From contig NZ_CP119758.1 in NCBI RefSeq assembly GCF_029323795.1, positions 310,001 to 374,000 on the forward strand: a stretch of DNA of 64,000 bases, in the 5' to 3' direction. How positions within the stretch are numbered: the first letter of the stretch is position 1; every line of letters begins with the position of its first letter. Below the pieces are notes generated by a model that searched no databases, was not told the origin of the DNA, and saw only the letters and a program-made list of their open reading frames with translations. Positions 18,599 to 27,523 of this stretch are shown here, in pieces. The stretch comes from Zobellia alginiliquefaciens (lineage in GTDB: Bacteria; Bacteroidota; Bacteroidia; Flavobacteriales; Flavobacteriaceae). The position numbers and the translations under genes are program-made.

Positions 18599-18674
18599 CG
18601 GTTAATTTCCGATTTTCTATTTCAAATATAACAAAATCATGTAAAAAACCAATTACATAACCGGATTTAATCCG
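18597..18674 (-). promoter_or_regulatory. Paired CGG-N7-CCG sites flanking the abiE promoter (putative AbiEi operators)
   Basis: Two inverted repeats of the same form, CGG-TTAATTT-CCG at 18599-18611 and CGG-ATTTAAT-CCG at 18662-18674, sit on either side of the promoter. They are 63 bases apart, six helical turns, so both face the same side of the helix. Known AbiEi proteins repress by cooperative binding to two inverted repeats; this arrangement fits that model. Confidence 0.62.
18623..18652 (-). promoter_or_regulatory. Bacteroidota-type promoter of the abiE operon
   Basis: On the minus strand, TTG (18650-18652) is followed after 19 bases by TATATTTG (18623-18630), an exact fit to the TTG...TAnnTTTG elements used by the Bacteroidota housekeeping sigma factor. 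Transcription would begin near 18616, just upstream of abiEi. Confidence 0.72.
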
Positions 18675-18787
18675 ATTAGGTGATTAAATTATTGCATTTT
18701 TGTTATGATGTAATAAGGTTCTGAGGAATACTATTATGGGTGACCTAAGTAATTGAATTTAGAATTAATAGTGATGAAAAATTAGGA

Positions 18788-19021
18788 TTAGACCCCAACC
18801 ATTTGAAAAAACTCGCTTAACTTTAGATTTCTAGCTTCACAGATTTTGCTTAGAGTTTCAACAGGAATTCTATATCCATTCTTACTCTTTATTTTTCTAA
18901 CAGTACTTTCATCAATATTGTGATTATTTGCGAAAGAACTCTGGGATTTACCTTCATTTAACCACGGAAATAACCACTCCTTAGTGATAAAATTGCAAAT
19001 TTCCAGATTGATATTAGACAT
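18788..19021 (-). CDS. Small helix-turn-helix protein
   Basis: 77-residue protein with one predicted helix-turn-helix of the XRE/Cro-like kind: QSSFANNHNIDESTVRKIKS (about residues 26-45) would supply the two DNA-facing helices, followed by VETLSKICEARNLKLSEFF, the usual closing helices. No second domain is present. It lies upstream of the AbiE operon on the same strand but about 190 bases away, beyond the AbiE promoter, so it is transcribed separately. It could be a stand-alone regulator of the mobile element, or a leftover of a toxin-antitoxin or restriction controller. The gene itself is plausible; the role is not known. Confidence 0.65.
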   Translation of the reverse strand: MSNINLEICNFITKEWLFPWLNEGKSQSSFANNHNIDESTVRKIKSKNGYRIPVETLSKICEARNLKLSEFFQMVGV

Positions 19022-19787
19022 GCTAGCAAAGAAAAGAGGTAGTCAATAAAATTATTCGGTCGAACGCCCGTATTTTAAATTATTTGCTTATATTAGTATC
19101 GAATTATTAATTTTGCGATTCTTCTAAATCCAAAAATATTAGAAGCATTCGCTTTGAATCTCGTACTAGAAAACTGGTAATTTTTAAACACACGAGAGAA
19201 TAAGCAGATTGCTCACGACCCGGGCGTGGGCTCTCTTATTTGTGTGTAGGTATACCAGTACCTCTAGTACAATAAGTTGAGCTCCACGCTTTTTTCGTTT
19301 TAGGTTCTCAGCATAGTTCGAAGCTTCTGCTCTAGGTGCAATATAGTCTCGCATTTAGTTTAAGTATTATGAGCATTCCTTATCCTACATATGTTTCACA
19401 ATGGCCGCGACCAAACTTCCAGATTAGGAGAGCTCATGGCCCATCGGTACATGAGCTGCTCTTTAAAAAGAAGCCCAAAAATCCGGTCTAATTTTTATTT
19501 GGCTGTAGTTTTGGGCTTACGATACTTCACTTTCCGGTTAACGATAGCTCCTTTACCCAAAACTGACAAAATCATTTTTATGGCATCCGGCCATACCACG
19601 TAATTCCAGCCCCCTTTTTTATCAAATCCCAGTCTCCAACCCAAATAGGTCTTGGACAGGTCAAGCTTTGCTCTATTTCAACCTAATGATACGTAGCAAT
19701 GGTTGTCCGCGGAAATTAACCCCTTAAACACCAACGAAGTGTTGCTGGTGGAACTGAAAACGATTGTATAAACCAATTATCTAAATT
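19022..19787. other. Gap without a gene; folded region at 19188-19247
   Basis: No convincing gene on either strand. A folded segment joins ACACAC (19188-19193) with GTGTGT (19242-19247), with inner pairing AATAAG / CTTATT and CACG-A-CCC / GGG-C-GTG around 19214-19228. Just before the SusC gene an open tail (AEINPLNTNEVLLVELKTIV, stop near 19770) may be the last trace of a lost upstream gene, but it is too short to identify. Confidence 0.4.
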
Positions 19788-22700
19788 ATGAAGAAAATAA
19801 CAATTATAAAGGCTGCCCCCATACCCCTACTTACCGTATATTTCCTTTTCACCCCCCTCCTGGGGTTAAAAATGAATGCAAACACCCCTACCGACGATGG
19901 AACCTATTACCAGTACCTACAGTCCGCCATTTCCGGAACCATCAGCGATACCGACGGACGTCCAGTTGCAGGAGTTACCATCCAAGTCGGGGAAACCAAA
20001 ACCGGAACCATTTCGGAATTTGACGGGTCCTATAGTATCCAAGTACCCCTGGACAGTCATTTAATCTTTTCGGCTATCGGCTACAAGACAGAAAGTATTC
20101 CGGTCAATGGCAGACAGGAAATCAATGTAATTCTCCAAGAAGACGTAACTCAACTGGACGAGGTTGTGCTCAATGCGGGTTACTATTCTATAAAAGATAA
20201 GGAACGGACAGGTAACATTTCAACCATTAAAGCCGATGTCATAGAAAAGCAACCCGTTGCTAATCCTCTGTCGGCTATGCAAGGGCATCTTTCCGGAGTC
20301 AATATTGTCCAGAATACCGGAGTACCCGGAGGAGGGTTCTCCATTGAGGTCAGGGGCCGTAATTTCATCAATGGGGTTTCCGATCCATTGTTCATCGTGG
20401 ACGGGGTGCCCTTTGGGTCCCAGTCCTTGGGTGATTTTCAGATTTCCGGCCAGATCGTTGGCGGGAACATCAGTCCGCTCAATGCAATCAACCCCAACGA
20501 TATCAAGAGCATAGAAGTACTCAAAGATGCCGATGCCACGGCCATCTACGGATCGCGTGGGGCCAATGGTGTCGTGCTCATCACGACCAAAAAGGGAAGG
20601 CCCGGAAAAACTCGGTTCGATGCCCATCTCAGTACCACTATGGGCAAGGTTTCCCATTTTCTAGACCTGTTGGATACCCAACAATACCTGGAAATCCGAA
20701 GGGAAGGAATTCAAAACGACGGTTTTGAGGACCAGTTGGAAGGTTCCTTGTTCGATTTCTTCTGGCCCGATGTAAAACTATGGGAGAATGACCGCTATAC
20801 GGATTGGCAAAAAGAACTTATCGGGGGTACGGCCTACCGGAACAATGCCCAGCTTTCGATTTCCGGTGGAAGTGATAGGACCCAGTTTCTGATCAGTGGG
20901 GCATACCAAAAGGAAACCACGGTGTTTCCCGGGGAATCCAGTTATCGCAAGGCCAATATCCACAGCAATGTGAACCATCATTCTACTGACAACCGTTTCA
21001 AAATCACCCTTTCCACCAGTTATGCCCACGAGAACAATCTCATGCCCAGGACGGACTTTACCGTAAAGGCCTATTCATTGGAGCCCAACGCTCCTGCACT
21101 CTATGATGCTGAGGGAAACCTTAATTGGGAGAACAATACCTGGGAAAACCCGATGGCTTCCCTAGAGGAACGTTTTGGGTCTGTATCAAAGACCCTTATA
21201 TCCAATGCCATGGTCTCCTATTCCATTCGACAGAACCTGGAACTGCGCTCCAGTATAGGCTTTACCAATTACCGATTGGATACGTATCGGGCCATGCCCA
21301 GTTCGGCCAGGAACCCGGGTTTTGGTTTGACACCACAGAGCTATTCCAATCTGACCTCCAATACCTCCCAGCGGGAGTCTTGGATAGTGGAGCCCCAATT
21401 AAACTGGAATAAACATTGGAACGGGGTCTCGGTGGATATGCTCGCAGGCTCGACCTTCCAAAGGGAGAACACCGAACAATTGGTACTGAAGGGCTCTGGT
21501 TTTCCAAATAATGAACTACTGCTCAATATGGCCGCGGCACAAGAGATAGAGGCCATTTCCAATTCGGATAGCGAATATAATTACAATGCGGTTTTCGGAC
21601 GGATCAATCTCAAGGTATTGGATAGGTATATCCTTAATTTTACGGGGCGAAGGGACGGTTCCTCCCGTTTTGGGCCTGGAAAGCAATTCGGGAACTTCGG
21701 GGCCATAGGCGTTGCCTGGATATTTTCCAAGGAGGCCTTGTTCGGAGAACAATCCCCACTGAGCTTTGGCAAGTTGCGGGCCAGTTATGGAACAACAGGG
21801 AGCGACAATATTGGGGACTATCGCTATTTGGACACCTATACGGTCACCGGAAATAATTATGATGGGATTACCACCGTGGAGCCAACAGGTATTTTCAACC
21901 CCCAATTCGGTTGGGAAGAAAACCAAAAACTCGAGGCGGCAGTGGAACTGGGATTTTTCAAGGATCGGTTATTGCTCAATACCTCTTGGTACCGCAATCG
22001 GTCTTCCAACCAACTTGTAGGGATACCCTTGGCGGCCACCACCGGTTTTTCGGAATTGACCGGAAATTTTGACGCCATCGTGGAGAACTCCGGAGTGGAG
22101 GTGGAACTGCGCAGTAGCAACCTGCGTTCGGGGAAGTTCAAATGGTCCACGAACCTTAATCTGACCATCCCAAAAAATAAGCTGGTTGCCTTTGATGGAT
22201 TGGAAACTTCCACTTTTGCCAACCGTTATGTTATTGGGGAACCCCTAACCATCCTGAAACTTTACCATGCCCTAGGCGTGGATCCAGAAACAGGCCTATA
22301 CCGGTTCGAGGATTATGACGGGGATGGAAATTACAGTAGTATCGGAGACCGGCAATGGGTCGAGGACCTGTCCCCCAAGTGGTATGGTGGTTTGGGCAAC
22401 TCCCTTAGCTTTGAAAATATCGCTTTGGACTTTTTCTTCCAGTTCAAAAAACAAAGGTCGTACAATACCTTGCGCTTTGATGCCACTCCGGGGTTCAAGA
22501 GAAATACCTCGATCGAACTCTATGATCGATGGCAAAAGGTAGGAGACGAAAGGACATTCCAAAGGGCTTCCGCCGGAATGGCCGGTGGACAGGATCTTGG
22601 GGCACTGCAACAGGAGAGCAGTGCTGCCGTATCGGATGCATCCTTTGTCCGGTTGCGCAACATTTCCCTGAATTATAAGATTCCGTCCCGCGATAAGGGG

Positions 22701-22838
22701 CCAGATGTTAATATTTATGTACAAGGTCAGAATCTATGGACCCTGACCAACTTCAAAGGGCCTGATCCGGAACAGCCTACAAATAGTCGTTTGCCTCCGT
22801 TGAGACAGATTACCCTAGGACTTCAAGTTAGTTTTTAA
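19788..22838 (+). CDS. SusC-like TonB-dependent receptor
   Basis: Complete outer-membrane glycan importer of 1016 residues. A signal peptide precedes the carboxypeptidase-regulatory-like domain (about residues 47-118: ISGTISDTDGRPVAGVTI). The plug follows with NPLSAMQGHLSGVNI, FIVDGVPFGS and AIYGSRGANGVVLITTKKG, then the barrel, ending in QITLGLQVSF with the terminal phenylalanine. Unlike the other three receptors here it has no STN domain, so it is not expected to signal to an anti-sigma factor, and no sigma/FecR pair sits beside it. Its DNA is visibly GC-richer than the loci that follow. The SusD partner directly downstream is truncated by an insertion sequence, leaving this receptor without its lid. 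Confidence 0.95.
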   Translation: MKKITIIKAAPIPLLTVYFLFTPLLGLKMNANTPTDDGTYYQYLQSAISGTISDTDGRPVAGVTIQVGETKTGTISEFDGSYSIQVPLDSHLIFSAIGYKTESIPVNGRQEINVILQEDVTQLDEVVLNAGYYSIKDKERTGNISTIKADVIEKQPVANPLSAMQGHLSGVNIVQNTGVPGGGFSIEVRGRNFINGVSDPLFIVDGVPFGSQSLGDFQISGQIVGGNISPLNAINPNDIKSIEVLKDADATAIYGSRGANGVVLITTKKGRPGKTRFDAHLSTTMGKVSHFLDLLDTQQYLEIRREGIQNDGFEDQLEGSLFDFFWPDVKLWENDRYTDWQKELIGGTAYRNNAQLSISGGSDRTQFLISGAYQKETTVFPGESSYRKANIHSNVNHHSTDNRFKITLSTSYAHENNLMPRTDFTVKAYSLEPNAPALYDAEGNLNWENNTWENPMASLEERFGSVSKTLISNAMVSYSIRQNLELRSSIGFTNYRLDTYRAMPSSARNPGFGLTPQSYSNLTSNTSQRESWIVEPQLNWNKHWNGVSVDMLAGSTFQRENTEQLVLKGSGFPNNELLLNMAAAQEIEAISNSDSEYNYNAVFGRINLKVLDRYILNFTGRRDGSSRFGPGKQFGNFGAIGVAWIFSKEALFGEQSPLSFGKLRASYGTTGSDNIGDYRYLDTYTVTGNNYDGITTVEPTGIFNPQFGWEENQKLEAAVELGFFKDRLLLNTSWYRNRSSNQLVGIPLAATTGFSELTGNFDAIVENSGVEVELRSSNLRSGKFKWSTNLNLTIPKNKLVAFDGLETSTFANRYVIGEPLTILKLYHALGVDPETGLYRFEDYDGDGNYSSIGDRQWVEDLSPKWYGGLGNSLSFENIALDFFFQFKKQRSYNTLRFDATPGFKRNTSIELYDRWQKVGDERTFQRASAGMAGGQDLGALQQESSAAVSDASFVRLRNISLNYKIPSRDKGPDVNIYVQGQNLWTLTNFKGPDPEQPTNSRLPPLRQITLGLQVSF

Positions 22839-22852
22839 ACCCAAAAAAAAGA

Positions 22853-23125
22853 ATGATGAAATTTTTAAAAAATATAAATTCTAGGCATATCACCTTCGGA
22901 GGAGCATTCCTTGAAATAAACCGCGTATTACTGATTGCCTTCCTATTTGTAATTAGCATTATATCGTGTAGCTGTTCCGACTTTGTGGAGGTAGACCCCC
23001 CAAAGAACAACTTGATTTCGGAGACCGTCTTCAAAGACCCCTCTACGGTAGAATCTGCATTGGCCAACCTATATTATGGAATGCGGGAACAAGGGATGGT
23101 ATCGGGGTTGACCTCCTCCCGTTAA
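22853..23125 (+). pseudogene. SusD-like lipoprotein, truncated after about 90 residues
   Basis: N-terminal piece of a SusD/RagB surface glycan-binding lipoprotein. It has a long leader with a lipobox near ISCSCSDFVEVDPP, then the usual SusD opening (NNLISETVFKDPSTVESALANLYYGM). The frame meets a stop at 23123-23125, inside the left end of the IS3-family element. Normal SusD proteins are about 450-600 residues. No SusD sequence resumes after the right end of the element, so the rest of the gene is gone. It starts 15 bases after the SusC stop, in the normal SusC-SusD order. Confidence 0.88.
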
Positions 23126-23191
23126 ACCGGACAGTTTAATACTAGAGAAAACCGGGCGAATAAATGTTTAACTTTAAACAACTATTTGCTT

Positions 23192-23458
23192 ATGAGACGA
23201 TCAAAGTATTCGGAGTCGCAGATCGTATTTGCGATCAAACAAGTAGAGACGGGCACCCGTATCCAAGAGGTCTGCCGTAAGATGGGGGTGAGCGAGGCCA
23301 CCTTTTACAATTGGAAGAAGAAATACGGCGGGCTGGGCGTATCGGAACTGCGCAGGCTGAAGAACCTCGAAGAGGAGAACTCTCAGTTGAAGAAACTGGT
23401 GGCCGACCTGAGCCTGGACAAACAGATCTTACAGGACGTGCTTAAAAAAAAGTTCTGA
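23192..23458 (+). CDS. IS3-family OrfA (DNA-binding part of transposase)
   Basis: Small DNA-binding subunit of 88 residues from the ATG at 23192; a TTG at 23186 is in frame but less likely. A helix-turn-helix is clear (GTRIQEVCRKMGVSEATFYN), followed by a leucine-rich coiled coil (LKNLEEENSQLKKLVADLSL) typical of IS3-family OrfA. It ends shortly after an A-rich frameshift signal that joins it to OrfB. OrfA alone usually acts as a regulator, while the fused OrfAB product is the active transposase. Confidence 0.92.
   Translation: MRRSKYSESQIVFAIKQVETGTRIQEVCRKMGVSEATFYNWKKKYGGLGVSELRRLKNLEEENSQLKKLVADLSLDKQILQDVLKKKF
23446..23452 (+). promoter_or_regulatory. A-AAA-AAG slippery site for -1 frameshift making OrfAB
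   Basis: The heptamer A-AAA-AAG lies four codons' length before the OrfA stop. A -1 slip here continues through KKVLRPSRKRGMVDN directly into the OrfB frame without a stop, giving an OrfAB fusion as known for IS3-family transposases. Seen directly in sequence; efficiency unknown. Confidence 0.78.
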
Positions 23459-23478
23459 GGCCGTCCCGAAAGCGCGGG

Positions 23479-24318
23479 ATGGTCGATAACATCAGGATGG
23501 AGTACAATATTTCCATTCAGCGTTGCTGCAAGCTCGTATTGCTGCATAAGAGTGTTTTCTATTACAAGGCCAAGGGACGGCGTAGCGACCAGCTACTGCG
23601 GATGCGTATGAACGAGATAGCCTCGGTAAGGGTACGTTATGGGTTCTGGCGCATCCATATCCTTTTGAGGAGGGAAGGCTTCATGGACAACCACAAGCGC
23701 ATGTACAGGGTCTATTGCGAGGAAGGTCTGAACCTAAGGAGTAAGCGCCCAAAACGCAACCGTTCGGCCGCACATAGACAACCAAATCAGGGCAACGCTT
23801 CTAGTTTGAACGAGTGCTGGAGCATGGATTTTGTCTGCGACCAGTTCTATAACGGCAACCGCTTCAGGGCCTTAACTATAGTGGATAACTATAGTCGAAA
23901 GTGCTTGGCCATCCATGCCGGAAAATCGCTCAAAGGAAGCGATGTCGTGCAAGTTATGGAAACTATTACTTTTGGGAACGAAGTGCTGCCAAAGCGTGTC
24001 AAAGTGGATAATGGAAGTGAGTTCATCAGCAAAGTATTGGATAAATGGGCCTATGAAAACAATGTAGAACTTGACTTCTCAAGACCTGGAAAACCTACCG
24101 ATAACCCATTTATCGAAAGCTTCAATGGTTCGTTCAGGGACGAATGTCTGAATGCCAATTGGTTCTTTTCTTTGGAAGATGCACAGGAAAAGTTCGATAT
24201 TTGGAGGGAAGATTATAATGGATTTAGACCGCACAGCTCGTTGGGGGACATGTCCCCCAACGAGTATATCGAAAAGAATGAAAATAGCCCGGATTTTCTA
24301 GTTATGACCGGTACCTAA
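23479..24318 (+). CDS. IS3-family OrfB (DDE integrase domain of transposase)
   Basis: Catalytic part of the transposase, 279 residues from the ATG at 23479. The DD(35)E triad is complete: D117 in WSMDFVCDQF, D177 in VKVDNGSEFI and E213 in NPFIESFNGSFRDEC, with exactly 35 residues between the second D and the E. The C-terminal YNGFRPHSSLGDMSPNEY is typical of the group. It lies in the -1 frame relative to OrfA and is most likely made as a fusion through the slippery site. No stops or frame breaks are present, so the element may still be active. Confidence 0.94.
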   Translation: MVDNIRMEYNISIQRCCKLVLLHKSVFYYKAKGRRSDQLLRMRMNEIASVRVRYGFWRIHILLRREGFMDNHKRMYRVYCEEGLNLRSKRPKRNRSAAHRQPNQGNASSLNECWSMDFVCDQFYNGNRFRALTIVDNYSRKCLAIHAGKSLKGSDVVQVMETITFGNEVLPKRVKVDNGSEFISKVLDKWAYENNVELDFSRPGKPTDNPFIESFNGSFRDECLNANWFFSLEDAQEKFDIWREDYNGFRPHSSLGDMSPNEYIEKNENSPDFLVMTGT

Positions 24319-24385
24319 ATATGGGAGGAGGTCAAAAAAGAAGATTGTTTAACTTAGAACTGTCCGAAAACGGGTAAGTTTTCAT

Positions 24386-24405
24386 TTTCGGGCTAGCCCG
24401 AAAAG
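24386..24405. repeat. Perfect 20-base palindrome right of the IS element
   Basis: TTTTCGGGCTAGCCCGAAAA is a perfect palindrome about 10 bases past the IS right end and about 150 bases before the 3' end of the convergent GH28 gene. It ends in A/T runs on both strands, so it could act as a bidirectional terminator, although without a loop of unpaired bases at its centre. Confidence 0.5.
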
Positions 24406-24552
24406 AATAAAAACAATAACTTTAATAAAATTTTAGAAAAGTAATCAGTTCTATCAAGGGGGGAGCTTACAATCTTAGGGAAGGCTACAAGAAGGGTAAG
24501 GATACATTAGTACGAACTTCTCGATTGGCTATCGTATTTAAATTCGTCTATT

Positions 24553-25917
24553 TTAGTCAATAAAACTAAGAATATTCTCATGTACATGTTTTTTGTCTCT
24601 TATGGTATCAGTAAAAACACTCTTTAAATATAAGTTTTCAACAGGTAATTCTTTCTGACCTAAAACTCTAGAAATAAATTTGACATCTGTTGATTTTATA
24701 TTCTCTAAATGAATGTTCTTAATTGGTGTTAACCTTCTTTCATACGTTGGCACCAAATTACGCCATTGATATAATACATCTGTTTCAATACCAAGAACTC
24801 CTTTCTCAATTTTGCCAGCTTCAATATTTCTTACATGAACATTTTCAACATATCCCCCTCTACGTTCATTTGTTTTTATGAAAACTAAATGATTTAATTC
24901 TGCGCCATCCACTACCTTACAGCTATCCATAAAAATGTTTTCAATACCACCAGATAATTCACTTCCTATAGCTAATAGTTGATGTCCATTTTTTACGATA
25001 CAATTTTTAATTACAACATTTTTAGTAGGTGTATTCAAACGCCATGCATCCTGGTTGCGTCCAGATTTTAAGGCAATGGCATCATCCCCTTGGTCAAAAA
25101 CACAATTTTCAATTAGCATATTCTGAGACATTTCTGGGTCAACACCATCATTATTGTGTCCATGGGCGCGAACTTTCACGTTTTTGATTACAATATCTTT
25201 AGACAAAAAAGGATGGATTACCCAAAATGGACTGTCCGTGATGGTTATACCCTCCAATAAAATATTTTCAGACCTATTTAATTGAATAAATTGGGGGCGC
25301 AAATTAGAAGTATCATTTACCATTTGTCGTTCATTTACCGGGACACCCTTGGATGCCAAGTTGTATAAATGCTTTAAACTATTCATATGAGTTGAAGGAC
25401 GTTCAAACCATTTTTGCCAAACATCCATTTTCGCTTTCAATTTGCCTTTTCCAGTAATAGCGATGTTTTTACATTCATAAGCATAAATTAGCGGAGAGTA
25501 GTTATAACACTCCATACCTTCCCACGTGGTTTTAACAGGGGGTAAATAATCCTTAGGATCTTCAGAAAATAAAAGAACAGCTCCTTCGTTCAGATGCAAG
25601 TTCACATTACTTTTCAAATGAATTTTTTTCGTTAGCCATTCTCCTTTTGGTATTACGACGATTCCTCCCCCTATTTTATTTGCCTCATGAATCGCATTTG
25701 ATATAGCTTTTGAATTTGCGTTCTTATCTCCTTCAATTGCACCAAATTCAGTTATTAGTAACTCTTTACTATTACTAAAATCAGGAATTTTAATAGTAGG
25801 CATGTAAAAAGGGGCCTCAACTGTAATTTCTTTGATGTTCACCGATGTGGTTTCCGTATTGCAAGAATGAAAGGCTATTAAACAAATTAAGATTAAAAGT
25901 GCATTTGATTTTTTCAT
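24553..25917 (-). CDS. GH28 polygalacturonase-family lipoprotein
   Basis: 454-residue glycoside hydrolase family 28 protein, the family that cleaves galacturonan or rhamnogalacturonan backbones or releases terminal galacturonic acid. The N-terminus has a lipoprotein signal (LICLIAFHSC, Cys19), so the enzyme is probably membrane-anchored. The parallel beta-helix carries the GH28 catalytic set: NNDGVD (about 255-260), DQGDDAIALKSG (275-285, with the catalytic aspartates) and GHQLLAIGSE (311-320, with the conserved histidine), then IKTNERRGG. It is about two thirds identical by eye to the GH28 at 56882-58255. It is the most downstream gene of its minus-strand group, separated from DUF6807 by about 470 bases. 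Confidence 0.92.
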   Translation of the reverse strand: MKKSNALLILICLIAFHSCNTETTSVNIKEITVEAPFYMPTIKIPDFSNSKELLITEFGAIEGDKNANSKAISNAIHEANKIGGGIVVIPKGEWLTKKIHLKSNVNLHLNEGAVLLFSEDPKDYLPPVKTTWEGMECYNYSPLIYAYECKNIAITGKGKLKAKMDVWQKWFERPSTHMNSLKHLYNLASKGVPVNERQMVNDTSNLRPQFIQLNRSENILLEGITITDSPFWVIHPFLSKDIVIKNVKVRAHGHNNDGVDPEMSQNMLIENCVFDQGDDAIALKSGRNQDAWRLNTPTKNVVIKNCIVKNGHQLLAIGSELSGGIENIFMDSCKVVDGAELNHLVFIKTNERRGGYVENVHVRNIEAGKIEKGVLGIETDVLYQWRNLVPTYERRLTPIKNIHLENIKSTDVKFISRVLGQKELPVENLYLKSVFTDTIRDKKHVHENILSFID

Positions 25918-26388
25918 TATAATTCTGTATTTAATTGAAGATATCTAAACGATTCTCAACGAATAATTAAAAAATTTGGAAAACGGTAATCTACAAAAAA
26001 CTCAAGTTTATTTCTTTAATTGGTATCAAAGCAATATGACGTTAAAGTGTATTTTCATTAAAACACAACCTATTAAATTATTGCTCATCTCATTATTTAT
26101 TTACTATTTATTATGACTCTATCCCGATTTATGTCAGGTAAATTGATAAGGTCCATCTATTTAAATAATATCCCTATTCTGTATGCTGTTATTCTCTTTG
26201 GATAAATTTTCTCTGTCTATATTAAATTTATTTATGTCTGAGCATAAAGTTTTAGTATTCTTTCATTTGCTATGTATGTTTTAAACTTAACTGAAAACAA
26301 CTTTTTCATTATCCAAGTTTGACACTTTAAATAATATTGCCATCACTAAACTTTACGAATTGGAGCAACCAAGTTCAGTTTCCACCAT
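25918..26388. other. AT-rich gap between GH28 and DUF6807 genes
   Basis: About 470 AT-rich bases with no gene on either strand. It must contain the promoter of the GH28 gene; I find no exact TAnnTTTG with a well-spaced TTG and make no promoter call. Confidence 0.4.
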
Positions 26389-27330
26389 CTATTGTTTTCC
26401 ATATTCTGCATGTTCCGATTCAATATCCAAAAATTCCGAACCGCCTTCGTGTATAATCAAACGGTAGCGCAAAATGGTCGGTTGCGTTTGTGATAAGGGC
26501 ACAGCAATTGCTCCGGGATAAGGGTACACTGCATTTTGCATACTATTTTCGGATCGCAAAATCCAGCGATCTGAAAAACCAGAATTGTCTGGATGACAAA
26601 GAATACTCATTCCTGAAAGGGCGCCTTCCTTGCCAAATGATCCGGAAATATCCATCCAACCACCAGCTTCTATAGGCAAATTTTGAGGCCTTGTTTCGCC
26701 GGAAGAACTGGTAAACCCAATATCGTCCACCAACCGAACTCGTGTAGAAAAACCCCCATACCCTTTCTCATTTTCAGATCCACCTATGCGCATATCGGGT
26801 TCTAGGGCACGAATAGCTATTTGAACATCTATCTTTCGATATTGATTTTCTACGGGATACACTTTTATCGTGGTCAACTCCCTAACAACGGGCTTTTCGT
26901 TTCCGTAGTTATCTTTCCATTGAGAAGTTTTCCAAAATACCTCTGCCTGTATCGCCTTGGCCTTTCCTTCTACCTGAACCTCCTTGACCGACCGTACATC
27001 CCAACTGAAATCCTTAATATCCCATGCATCCCCTAGTTGGGTATCACCAATGTACAATTGATGCCATGCCCAAAAAATTCCTCTATGATGTAGATGATCT
27101 TTCGGAAAATCCTCTGTTAAAATTTGCCCGTCCAATGTATATAACGGGTGTATGTAATTAGATCTTCGATTAGTACCATTAAGTGATTTTTCAGCTATCT
27201 GATAAGTTAAAACACTGTCTTTATTCTCAACAAAATGGGCAGCATCCGCTTGAATTTCAACACTGATTTTTTGGGCGGTAATAACATTTGTCAAGTTGAC
27301 AAAACAGATAAAAATGAATATTCGAAACAT
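26389..27330 (-). CDS. DUF6807 family secreted protein (PmoA-like)
   Basis: 313-residue protein with a signal peptide ending near residue 19 (VITAQK). The family signature is plain: DFPKDHLHHRGIFWAWHQLYIG (about residues 75-97), followed by GDAWDIKDFSWDV and later GGFSTRVRLVDDIGF and GGWMDISGSF. DUF6807 proteins, sometimes annotated as PmoA-like, are common in plant- and algal-polysaccharide loci of Bacteroidota. Their biochemical role was not established to my knowledge, and the histidine-rich motif suggests metal or sugar binding. A copy of its 5' end, about 170 bases, sits as a dead fragment at 28580-28751. Confidence 0.82.
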   Translation of the reverse strand: MFRIFIFICFVNLTNVITAQKISVEIQADAAHFVENKDSVLTYQIAEKSLNGTNRRSNYIHPLYTLDGQILTEDFPKDHLHHRGIFWAWHQLYIGDTQLGDAWDIKDFSWDVRSVKEVQVEGKAKAIQAEVFWKTSQWKDNYGNEKPVVRELTTIKVYPVENQYRKIDVQIAIRALEPDMRIGGSENEKGYGGFSTRVRLVDDIGFTSSSGETRPQNLPIEAGGWMDISGSFGKEGALSGMSILCHPDNSGFSDRWILRSENSMQNAVYPYPGAIAVPLSQTQPTILRYRLIIHEGGSEFLDIESEHAEYGKQ

Positions 27331-27523
27331 ATCTTTTAAAATGAATTATTGGGTATCGTTGAGGAACTCTTTAGTCCTGTTATATAGTTACAATATGCTC
27401 ATACTTACTAGATTTAAAGTACAGTAAAACCTTATTTCTGTCCATAATTTATCTTGTAAATAAAATTGGTAAAATTAAACTGCATCCTATTTATGTTTAT
27501 ATTACCGATATCCGATTACAAGT

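Larger units (their letters stand above)
23118..24375 (+). mobile_element. IS3-family insertion sequence (IS407-like OrfA/OrfB)
   Basis: About 1.26 kb element with OrfA and OrfB in the IS3 arrangement. The ends carry inverted CGGACAGTT (23128-23136, and its complement near 24359-24367), with a matching CCCGTT outside each copy at 23118-23123 and 24370-24375, spaced two bases differently. Exact termini are therefore uncertain by some 10 bases. I see no target duplication, which fits loss of flanking DNA after insertion into susD. Confidence 0.82.

Noticed and set aside
19391-19603. 70-codon plus-strand frame before SusC
   Set aside because: No domain or leader recognised and no sign of a conserved product on either strand; treated as noncoding.
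20220-22724. Several antisense and plus frames of 80-145 codons inside the SusC at 19788
   Set aside because: GC-richer coding DNA gives long accidental frames; the SusC frame explains the region fully.
24440-24560. Plus-strand open stretch (GGAYNLREGYKKGK...) after the IS as the rest of SusD
   Set aside because: It shows no SusD C-terminal features and is only about 40 codons, overlapping the 3' end of the convergent GH28 gene.
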